Source of the DNA: Candidatus Arcticimaribacter sp.
GTDB taxonomy: Bacteria > Bacteroidota > Bacteroidia > Flavobacteriales > Flavobacteriaceae
Assembly (NCBI GenBank): GCA_011526275.1
Contig: WTJP01000045.1
Location: 1-9,057 of the forward strand
Reading direction: 5' to 3'
DNA: 9,057 nt
Shown piece after piece: positions 1 to 8,000 of this stretch. Every line of letters begins with the position of its first letter. The first letter of the stretch is position 1. A model generated the notes under the pieces. It did no database searches, was not told the DNA's origin, and saw nothing but the letters and a program-made list of their open reading frames with translations. Both the position numbers and the translations under genes were made by a program.

Positions 1-22
1 AAGTTCAACATTAATTGAACTT
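1..22. repeat. 8-bp inverted repeat at the end of the DUF962 gene
   Basis: AAGTTCAA (1-8) is repeated in inverted form as TTGAACTT (15-22) around a 6-nt spacer, CATTAA. The right arm overlaps the TAA stop of the DUF962 gene (stop on 21-23). Read on the minus strand, a small A/T-rich hairpin would form right at the stop codon. It could be the stem of a weak terminator, but any U tract would lie beyond the left edge, so this cannot be decided. A protein-binding dyad or chance are the alternatives. Confidence 0.4.
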
Positions 23-347
23 AATCCCTACTGGCATCAAACCCTCTTTTCCCGAAGAGGATTTCAAAAAAGAGTTTAAAGTCACCTCGAAGGCTCCACA
101 GCGGGTATTTAAAGGTGGCGGGTTTGTTCTTTTCAAAAAAAGCATGGCCTACCCAGGCAAAGCCATAGCCCACTAAAGGGAGGGCAATCCAAAACTTAGC
201 TTCATTTTGAACAACAATAAAAAAGCCCAACAATAAAAACACCAAAAAAGTCCCAATAAAGTGGAGGGTACGGCTGGTTTTGTTTTTGTGTTCGCTGAGG
301 TAAAAAGGGTAAAATTCTTGAAAGGACTGGAAACGTTCTTCTGCCAT
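21..347 (-). CDS. Mpo1-like / DUF962 family small membrane protein
   Basis: This 108-aa protein matches the DUF962 (Mpo1-like) family from end to end. The N-terminal signature is FYPFYLSEHKNKTSRTLHFIG (about residues 12-32, here described by H20 and H29), and the second is GYGFAWVGHAFFEKNKPA (60-77, with H68 and E72). Two hydrophobic segments, about 31-47 and 52-69, predict an integral membrane protein. Yeast Mpo1, a member of this family, is an Fe(II)-dependent dioxygenase in alpha-oxidation of 2-hydroxy fatty acids and relies on conserved histidines. H20, H29 and H68 are plausible equivalents, but the substrate in this bacterium is unknown. The start at 347 places the family motif close to the N-terminus, as usual. 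No Shine-Dalgarno sequence is evident (AACTAAACC before ATG). The gene starts only 23 nt after the T run of a strong terminator, so it needs its own promoter or readthrough; I saw no TAnnTTTG-type promoter. Family assignment is strong; function is inferred. Confidence 0.88.
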   Translation of the reverse strand: MAEERFQSFQEFYPFYLSEHKNKTSRTLHFIGTFLVFLLLGFFIVVQNEAKFWIALPLVGYGFAWVGHAFFEKNKPATFKYPLWSLRGDFKLFFEILFGKRGFDASRD

Positions 348-370
348 GGTTTAGTTGTTTCCAACAAGAT

Positions 371-399
371 AAAAAAAATCCCCGACTCTCGTCGGGGAT
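371..399 (-). terminator. Intrinsic terminator after the DUF3467 gene
   Basis: On the minus strand a perfect 9-bp stem, ATCCCCGAC / GTCGGGGAT (399-391 with 386-378), closes a GAGA loop of the GNRA type. It runs directly into a T run (378-371, eight T with the first in the stem). The stem begins 5 nt after the TAA of the DUF3467 gene. This is a textbook Rho-independent terminator and most likely marks the end of the rpoB-rpoC-DUF3467 transcript. On the plus strand the stem is followed only by GTGTTTTAAG, so it should act mainly in the minus direction. Confidence 0.93.
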
Positions 400-404
400 G
401 TGTT

Positions 405-716
405 TTAAGCTTCTCCTGCTGGACCAAAGTTCAGTGGAATGGGCGGTTGCTCTTGGGCATTGATCTTGCCGTTGGCCTGTTCAAAGCGTTGGATATTGTC
501 TCCAAGTGCTTTGTGCAAACGCTTGGCATGCTCGGGGGTCAATATAATACGTGACTTAACTTTCGCCTTAGGCGCCCCGGGCATCATGGCAATAAAATCG
601 ACAATAAATTCAGAGACCGAGTGGTTGATGATAGCGAGGTTACTATACGTTCCCTCGGCTGTTTTTTCATCCAATTCGATATTGATTTTCTGCTCTTTTC
701 CTGCCTGCTCGCTCAT
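405..716 (-). CDS. DUF3467 family protein encoded directly after rpoC
   Basis: This 103-aa soluble protein matches the DUF3467 family, in which no member known to me has an assigned biochemical role. The conserved core runs from about residue 23 to 76 and includes TYSNLAIINHSVSEFIVDF, the MMPGAPKAKVKSRIILTPEHAKR stretch (44-66, with a PGAPKAKV turn), and a helix ending in KALGDNI. The N-terminus is charged and the C-terminal tail (about 80-103) is rich in Pro, Gln and Gly, probably disordered. There is no signal peptide or membrane segment. The ATG lies 3 nt after the rpoC stop, so the two are very likely cotranscribed and translationally coupled; TAAGG sits too close to the ATG to be a normal ribosome binding site. 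The terminator comes 5 nt after the stop, making this the last gene of the polymerase operon. The position suggests, but does not prove, a role linked to RNA polymerase. No catalytic motif was recognised. Confidence 0.9.
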   Translation of the reverse strand: MSEQAGKEQKINIELDEKTAEGTYSNLAIINHSVSEFIVDFIAMMPGAPKAKVKSRIILTPEHAKRLHKALGDNIQRFEQANGKINAQEQPPIPLNFGPAGEA

Positions 717-719
717 GCC

Positions 720-3700
720 TTATAGCTTTACTTCCTCTTCCGTTTCTTTGTTGATCAACAAGCTGGTGTACTCGTCTTTTGAACCAACGATAACGTCGTT
801 GTATTCGCGAAGACCAGTTCCTGCTGGGATCTTGTGTCCAACGATAACGTTCTCTTTCAATCCTTCGAGGGTATCTTCTTTTCCGCTCACCGCTGCCTCA
901 TTCAAGACTTTAGTGGTTTCCTGGAAGGAAGCTGCCGAAATAAAGGACTTGGTTTGTAGGGAAGCACGCGTAATTCCTTGTAACTCTGGGGTAGCAGTAG
1001 CAGGTTGTGCATCGCGCGCAACCACCAAGGCTTTCCCTTCGCGTTTCAAGTAGGAATTCTCATCGCGTAATTCACGAGAGGTGACTACCTGTCCAGCTTT
1101 TAAGTTTTCAGAATCGCCAACTTCTTCCACTACTTTCTTCCCGTAGAGGTTGTCGTTTTCTTCGATAAAGTCGTATTTGTGCACCAACTGTCCTTCGAGT
1201 AATAAGGTATCTCCTGGGTCGTTGATTTTCACTTTACGCATCATCTGGCGTACCACAACTTCAAAGTGCTTGTCGTTGATTTTCACCCCTTGGAGGCGAT
1301 ATACTTCTTGCACTTCGTTTACTAAGTATTGTTGTACAGCCGATGGGCCTTTAATTTTTAAGATATCCAATGGCGTAATAGAACCGTCAGACAAGGGCAT
1401 TCCGGCTTTCACAAAGTCGTTTTCTTGCACCAAGATTTGGTTCGATAATTTCACCAAGTACTTCTTCACGTCACCAAACTTAGACTCCACGATAATTTCG
1501 CGGTTACCACGCTTGATTTTTCCGAAAGAAACTACTCCGTCGATCTCAGAAACTACAGCTGGGTTAGAAGGATTACGTGCCTCGAACAATTCGGTTACAC
1601 GTGGTAAACCTCCTGTAATATCTCCCGACTTAGCAGACTTACGAGGAATTTTTACCAAGATTTTACCTTCTTGGATTTTCTCGTTATCGTCCACCATAAT
1701 GTGGGCACCCACGGGTAGGTTGTAAGAACGCAACACATTTCCTTTGTTGTCTTGAATCAAGAGCGTTGGAATGAGTTTCTTGTTACGCGATTCAGAAATT
1801 ACTTTCTCTTGGAAACCAGTTTGTTCGTCGATTTCCACTTGATAGGTAACCCCTTGTTCGATGTTATCGTACACGATTTTACCTGCGAATTCTGAAACAA
1901 TTACCCCGTTAAATGGATCCCATGAACACACAGAAGTTCCTTTTTTGAGGGTTGCACCGTTTTTGATGTTCAATACCGATCCGTAAGGGATGTTATTGGT
2001 ACTCAACACATTTTTGGTCTTTTTATCGATCAAGCGGATTTCCGTAGTACGTGAGATCACGATTTCAGCTTCGTTTCCTTCTTGATCTTGTCCTTTCACT
2101 GTTTTCAGGTCTTCGATTTCGGCGATACCGTCGAACTTGGTGATCAATTGGTTTTCCTCGGAAATGTTTCCTGCTACCCCACCCACGTGGAAAGTACGCA
2201 AGGTCAACTGTGTTCCAGGTTCTCCAATCGACTGTGCAGCAACAACTCCAACAGCTTCTCCTTTTTGCACCATTTTTCCGGTGGCAAGATTGCGACCGTA
2301 ACACTTAGCACAAATTCCGCGCTTAGCTTCACAGGTCAATGGAGAGCGAACTTCTACCTTTTCAATCGGCATGTGGTCGATTGAATCAGCTACTAAGTCT
2401 AGAATCTCTTCTCCTGCTTCTACCACTACTTCTCCAGTAGCGGGGTTAACGATGTCTTCTAGTGCAACACGTCCGCGAATACGATCAGAAAGTTTTTCAA
2501 CGATCTCTTCGTTTTTACGCAATGGTTTCACGTCGATTCCTCTAAGGGTACCACAGTCTTCAGTGTTAATGATTACGTCTTGCGATACATCAACCAAACG
2601 ACGGGTCAAGTAACCGGCATCTGCCGTTTTCAAGGCCGTATCAGCCAATCCTTTACGTGCACCGTGCGTCGAGATAAAGTATTCAAGAATCGAAAGTCCT
2701 TCTTTAAAGTTCGAAAGGATAGGGTTTTCGATAATCTCTCCTCCACCTGCAGTCGATTTCTTCGGCTTGGCCATCAATCCACGCATTCCGGTCAACTGAC
2801 GAATTTGCTCTTTCGAACCACGGGCTCCAGAATCCAACATCATGTATACCGAGTTAAATCCTTGCTGGTCTTCGCTAATTCGCTTCATGGCCAAAGAGGT
2901 CAAGTGCGAGTTGGTCGAAGTCCAAACGTCAATAATTTGGTTGTAACGCTCGTTGTTGGTAATGAGTCCCATGTTGTAGTTCCCCATGATGCCGTCCACT
3001 TTCTTGTTGGCGTCATCAATCAATGGTAACTTTTCTGGTGGGATAATAATATCTCCTAAACTAAAGGATAGTCCACCTTTGAAGGCGAATCCATATCCCA
3101 TGTCTTTGATCTTATCCAAGAACTCAGCCGTTTCTGGAACGCTGGTTACTTTTAGGATTTGACCAATAATATCACGCAAGTTTTTCTTGGTCAATACCTC
3201 GTTGAAATAGCCTGCTCTTTCGGGAACAACCTCGTTGAAGAGGACACGCCCAACAGTCGTTTCAATAATTTGATATTCCAACTCACCTGCTTCGTTCAAT
3301 ACTTTGGTACGAATCTTAATGATAGCATTTAAGTCCACACGCTTCTCGTTGTAAGCAATGTGTACTTCCTCTACCGAGTAGAACGTCAAGCCTTCTCCTT
3401 TTACAGGCACTTCTTTGGTTGACTTACGCGCTTTGGTCATGTAGTAAAGACCCAAGACCATGTCTTGTGATGGTACCGTTACTGGTGAACCGTTGGCTGG
3501 ATTGAGGATATTGTGTGAAGCCAACATCAAGAGTTGTGCTTCCAGGATAGCCTCTGGCCCAAGCGGTAAGTGAACTGCCATTTGATCCCCGTCAAAGTCG
3601 GCGTTAAAGGCCGTACATACGAGTGGGTGCAATTGGATTGCTTTTCCTTCAATTAATTTTGGTTGGAAAGCTTGGATTCCCAAACGGTGTAATGTGGGGG

Positions 3701-5027
3701 CACGGTTCAAGAGAACAGGGTGACCTTTCAATACATTTTCGAGGATATCCCAAACAACCGGCTCTTTGCGGTCGATGATTTTCTTTGCAGATTTTACCGT
3801 CTTAACGATTCCGCGCTCGATGAGTTTACGTGTAATGAATGGCTTGTATAATTCAGCAGCCATGTCTTTTGGTAAACCACACTCAAATAATTTTAATTCT
3901 GGTCCAACGACGATTACCGAACGTGCAGAATAATCAACACGTTTTCCTAAAAGGTTTTGACGGAAACGTCCTTGCTTTCCTTTTAAGGAGTCAGAAAGTG
4001 ATTTTAACGGACGGTTAGAATCTGTTTTAACTGCTGAAGACTTACGGGTGTTGTCAAACAATGAATCGACTGATTCTTGCAACATACGCTTCTCGTTACG
4101 TAAGATTACCTCCGGTGCTTTGATTTCCACCAAACGCTTTAAACGGTTGTTACGGATAATCACACGACGATAAAGGTCGTTTAAGTCGGAAGTAGCGAAA
4201 CGCCCTCCATCCAAGGGAACCAATGGACGTAATTCTGGTGGAATAACCGGAATTACTTTCATGATCATCCACTCGGGTAAGTTTTCCTTACGGGTGTTGG
4301 CGTCTTTAAATGCCTCTACAACTTGTAAACGCTTTAAGGCTTCTGTTTTACGTTGCTTAGACGTTTCGTTGTTGGCTTTGTGACGTAATTCATACGACAA
4401 GCCTTCGAGGTCAATGCGAGAGAGTAGTTCAATTAAACACTCGGCTCCCATTTTAGCGATAAACTTGTTTGGATCGCTGTCTTCGAGGTATTGGTTATCG
4501 TCGGGTAAACGCTCCATGACATTGAGGTATTCCTCTTCTGTCAAGAAATCCATTTTTTGAAGGGATTCTCCTTCTTCGTTGACTGCAAGACCCGCTTGAA
4601 TAACTACATAACGCTCGTAGTAAATAATCATGTCGAGCTTCTTGGACGGTAATCCAAGGAGGTAACCAATTTTGTTTGGTAAAGAACGGAAGTACCAAAT
4701 GTGGGCTACAGGCACCACAAGGTTGATGTGCCCCACACGGTCGCGACGTACTTTTTTCTCGGTTACTTCAACCCCACAACGGTCACATACGATTCCTTTG
4801 TAGCGAATGCGCTTGTACTTTCCACAAGCACACTCAAAGTCTTTTACAGGACCAAAGATGCGCTCGCAGAACAAGCCGTCACGCTCGGGCTTGTGTGTTC
4901 TATAGTTAATGGTTTCTGGCTTTAAGACCTCACCACGTGAATTTCCTAGGATAACTTCTGGTGAAGAAAGACCAATGGAAATTTTATTGAATTTTTTTTG
5001 GGTAACATTTTCGTTATTTCTTGCCAT
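720..5027 (-). CDS. rpoC: DNA-directed RNA polymerase subunit beta'
   Basis: RpoC is the largest catalytic subunit of RNA polymerase. It pairs with RpoB to form the active-site cleft. The 1435-aa protein appears complete. In order: the N-terminal zinc ribbon with C66, C68, C81 and C84; the lid/rudder/switch region (about 300-377) including GRFRQNLLGKRVDYSARSV; the catalytic Mg2+ loop NADFDGDQMAVH with D477, D479 and D481; the second zinc site C825, C899, C906 and C909; the bridge-helix region FISTHGARKGLADTALKTAD (784-803); and the trigger loop AQSIGEPGTQLTLRTFH (931-947) with L943, R944 and H947 at the nucleotide-contact positions. A long insert of about 180 residues (roughly 955-1135) interrupts the trigger loop before GDITGGLPRVTELFEAR, like SI3 of other Gram-negative RpoC. 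The conserved C-terminal segment LKENVIVGHKIPAGTG (1390-1405) is present. The start at 5027 fits family N-termini. It follows rpoB after 44 A-rich nt with no clear Shine-Dalgarno sequence, and is in one transcription unit with it. Confidence 0.99.
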   Translation of the reverse strand: MARNNENVTQKKFNKISIGLSSPEVILGNSRGEVLKPETINYRTHKPERDGLFCERIFGPVKDFECACGKYKRIRYKGIVCDRCGVEVTEKKVRRDRVGHINLVVPVAHIWYFRSLPNKIGYLLGLPSKKLDMIIYYERYVVIQAGLAVNEEGESLQKMDFLTEEEYLNVMERLPDDNQYLEDSDPNKFIAKMGAECLIELLSRIDLEGLSYELRHKANNETSKQRKTEALKRLQVVEAFKDANTRKENLPEWMIMKVIPVIPPELRPLVPLDGGRFATSDLNDLYRRVIIRNNRLKRLVEIKAPEVILRNEKRMLQESVDSLFDNTRKSSAVKTDSNRPLKSLSDSLKGKQGRFRQNLLGKRVDYSARSVIVVGPELKLFECGLPKDMAAELYKPFITRKLIERGIVKTVKSAKKIIDRKEPVVWDILENVLKGHPVLLNRAPTLHRLGIQAFQPKLIEGKAIQLHPLVCTAFNADFDGDQMAVHLPLGPEAILEAQLLMLASHNILNPANGSPVTVPSQDMVLGLYYMTKARKSTKEVPVKGEGLTFYSVEEVHIAYNEKRVDLNAIIKIRTKVLNEAGELEYQIIETTVGRVLFNEVVPERAGYFNEVLTKKNLRDIIGQILKVTSVPETAEFLDKIKDMGYGFAFKGGLSFSLGDIIIPPEKLPLIDDANKKVDGIMGNYNMGLITNNERYNQIIDVWTSTNSHLTSLAMKRISEDQQGFNSVYMMLDSGARGSKEQIRQLTGMRGLMAKPKKSTAGGGEIIENPILSNFKEGLSILEYFISTHGARKGLADTALKTADAGYLTRRLVDVSQDVIINTEDCGTLRGIDVKPLRKNEEIVEKLSDRIRGRVALEDIVNPATGEVVVEAGEEILDLVADSIDHMPIEKVEVRSPLTCEAKRGICAKCYGRNLATGKMVQKGEAVGVVAAQSIGEPGTQLTLRTFHVGGVAGNISEENQLITKFDGIAEIEDLKTVKGQDQEGNEAEIVISRTTEIRLIDKKTKNVLSTNNIPYGSVLNIKNGATLKKGTSVCSWDPFNGVIVSEFAGKIVYDNIEQGVTYQVEIDEQTGFQEKVISESRNKKLIPTLLIQDNKGNVLRSYNLPVGAHIMVDDNEKIQEGKILVKIPRKSAKSGDITGGLPRVTELFEARNPSNPAVVSEIDGVVSFGKIKRGNREIIVESKFGDVKKYLVKLSNQILVQENDFVKAGMPLSDGSITPLDILKIKGPSAVQQYLVNEVQEVYRLQGVKINDKHFEVVVRQMMRKVKINDPGDTLLLEGQLVHKYDFIEENDNLYGKKVVEEVGDSENLKAGQVVTSRELRDENSYLKREGKALVVARDAQPATATPELQGITRASLQTKSFISAASFQETTKVLNEAAVSGKEDTLEGLKENVIVGHKIPAGTGLREYNDVIVGSKDEYTSLLINKETEEEVKL

Positions 5028-5071
5028 AACTACTGTTTGTTTTTGCGTTGTTTTTAATGAAATTTCCGGGT

Positions 5072-8000
5072 TTATTCTTCTAGACGAATATCTAATCCAA
5101 GTCCTTTCAATTCGTGCATCAATACGTTAAAGGATTCTGGTAAACCTGGCTCTGGCAAGGTTTCTCCTTTTACAATTGATTCATAGGTTTTGGCGCGACC
5201 AATCACATCATCTGATTTGACGGTCAAGATTTCTTGTAGGGTACTCGAAGCACCATATGCTTCCAATGCCCAAACTTCCATCTCTCCAAAACGCTGTCCT
5301 CCAAACTGTGCTTTCCCTCCAAGTGGTTGTTGGGTAATCAACGAGTAAGGTCCAATCGATCTTGAGTGCATTTTGTCGTCTACCATGTGTCCTAATTTCA
5401 ACATGTAGATTACCCCAACCGTTGCGGGTTGGTCAAAGCGCTCTCCAGTTCCCCCATCGTATAGATAGGTATGACCGTATTGTGGAATTCCAGCTTTCGC
5501 AGTGAGTTCATCGATTTCGGCTGCACTAGCTCCGTCAAAAATTGGCGTAGCGTATTTTTCGCCCAACTCTAAACCTACCCAACCTAAAACGGTTTCATAG
5601 ATTTGTCCGATGTTCATTCGCGAAGGTACCCCAAGTGGGTTCAAGACGATGTCTACTGGTGTTCCATCTTCCAAGAATGGCATGTCTTCGTGACGCACGA
5701 TACGGGCAACAATACCTTTGTTTCCGTGGCGACCTGCCATCTTATCTCCTACTTTCAGTTTACGTTTTTTAGCGATGTAAACTTTCGCTAAACGCTTGAT
5801 TCCAGCAGGTAGTTCGTCACCTACACTGATGGTGAATTTCTCACGACGCAAGGCCCCTTGAAGATCGTTTTCTTTGATCTTGTAGTTGTGGAGTAGGTCG
5901 GCAATGAGACGGTTAGTGTCGTCGTTGGTCGTCCAAGTTCCACGGGTAAGGTGCGTATAGTCTTCCACCTTGCTTAACATTTTCAAGGTGTATTTCTTTC
6001 CTTTTGGAAGTACTTCTTCCCCTAGGTCGTTTTGTACTCCTTGACATGTTTTCCCATTCACGATAGCGAATAACTTCTCTACCATGATTTGTCTCAACTC
6101 TTCAAACTTCACGTCATAGTTTGCTTCAAGGGCTTCCAATTCAGCTTTGTCTTGGTTGCGCTTGCGCTTGTCTTTAACAGAACGTGTAAAGAGTTTTTTA
6201 TCGATTACAACTCCGCGAAGTGATGGTGGTGCTTTTAAGGAAGCATCTTTCACATCTCCTGCTTTGTCACCAAAGATGGCACGGAGTAGTTTTTCTTCTG
6301 GTGTTGGGTCAGATTCTCCTTTAGGTGTAATCTTCCCGATGAGGATATCTCCAGGTGTTACCTCGGCCCCAATTCGAATCATTCCGAATTCGTCTAGGTC
6401 TTTGGTCGCTTCTTCGCTTACGTTTGGAATATCATCTGTCAATTCTTCCGATCCTAATTTAGTGTCGCGAACGTCTAATGAATATTCGTCGATATGGATA
6501 GAAGTAAAGATATCTTCACGAACAACTTTCTCAGAAATTACAATCGCATCCTCGAAGTTGTATCCTTTCCAAGGCATGAAGGCCACCTTCATGTTTCGTC
6601 CTAAGGCCAATTCTCCGTCCTGAGTAGCATACCCTTGACATAAAACTTGTCCTTTGGCTACCTTATCTCCTTTACGCACAATAGGCTTCAAGTTGATACA
6701 AGTTCCTTGGTTGGTTTTTCTAAACTTAATGAGGTCATAGGTTTTTGTATCTCCGTCGAAACGCACCTTTTGCTCTAGCTCGGTATAGCTGTAACGGATG
6801 GTGATTTTCTCTGCATCTACATACTCTACCACACCGTCACCCTCTGCATTGATCAATACACGAGAGTCGGAAGCTACTTGACGCTCCAATCCAGTTCCTA
6901 CGATAGGAGACTCTGGACGTAATAATGGTACGGCCTGACGCATCATGTTTGATCCCATCAAAGCACGGTTCGCATCATCGTGCTCCAAGAAAGGAATCAA
7001 GGAAGCCGAGATGGAAGCGATTTGGTTAGGTGCAACATCGGTATAATCTACCTTGGTTGGTTCTACCACAGGATAATCTGCTTCTTCACGAGCAATGATT
7101 TTATCGGCAGTAATTTTACCTGACTTATCGAAAGGAATGTTGGCCTGAGCAATCAACTTGTCTTCTTCTTCCTCTGCGCTTAAATAAATTGGATTGTCTA
7201 AATCGATTTTTCCATTTTCTACTTTGCGGTAAGGCGTCTCGATGAAACCAAGGGTGTTTACTTTAGCAAATACACTTAAGGAAGAAATCAAACCAATGTT
7301 TGGTCCTTCCGGAGTTTCAATCGGACAAAGACGTCCGTAGTGAGTGTAGTGTACGTCACGTACCTCAAATCCTGCACGTTCACGGGAAAGACCTCCAGGT
7401 CCAAGTGCAGAGAGACGACGCTTGTGCGTAATTTCTGCCAATGGATTGGTTTGATCCATGAACTGTGACAACTGGTTGGTCCCAAAGAAAGTATTGATGA
7501 CCGACGACAAGGTCTTGGCATTGATCAAATCAATGGGAGTAAAGACTTCGTTGTCACGAACGTTCATACGCTCACGGATGGTTCTTGCCATACGGGCAAG
7601 TCCTACACCGAACTGAGAAGATAATTGTTCTCCTACAGTACGTACACGACGGTTAGACAAGTGATCGATATCATCGATTTCTGCTTTAGAGTTGATGAGC
7701 TCAATCAAATATTTGATGATGGTGATGATATCTTGTTTGGTCAAGACTTGCTTGTCCATTTCGATATCGTTCCCCAATTTCTTGTTCATGCGGTAACGCC
7801 CTACTTCTCCTAGGTTGTAACGTTGGTCAGAGAAGAAGAGTTTGTCGATAATTCCACGCGCTGTTTCTTCATCTGGCGGTTCAGCATTACGCAATTGACG
7901 GTAGATGTGTTCAACCGCTTCTTTTTCAGAGTTGGTTGGATCTTTTTGTAGGGTGTTGTGGATGATGGCATAGTCAGACATATGCGCATCTTCTTTGTGT

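Noticed and set aside
173..427. 84-aa open frame on the minus strand overlapping the terminator
   Set aside because: It runs through the intrinsic terminator and overlaps the DUF962 gene, which has a real family match in another frame.
439..1053. 204-aa open frame on the plus strand
   Set aside because: It lies opposite the DUF3467 gene and the end of rpoC, both clear family matches. Its translation is Ser/Cys-rich and low in domain-like features, as expected for an antisense shadow.
1150..1725. 191-aa open frame on the plus strand
   Set aside because: It is antisense to the conserved 3' part of rpoC; there is no independent promoter, ribosome binding site or family signature.
5028..5071. 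Possible promoter or terminator between rpoB and rpoC
   Set aside because: The 44-nt gap is A-rich with only a short palindrome (GAAATTTC, 5059-5066), no hairpin with a T tract and no TAnnTTTG promoter. Simple cotranscription explains it.
6147..6623. 158-aa open frame on the plus strand
   Set aside because: It is wholly antisense to conserved rpoB codons and its Ser/Arg-rich translation resembles no protein I know.
7388..7483. Possible rifampicin-resistance change in RpoB
   Set aside because: The differences from E. coli in the rifampicin region (for example T478 and A482) are mild and, from memory, normal for Bacteroidota. The main contact residues Q473, D476, H486, R489 and S491 are the standard ones.
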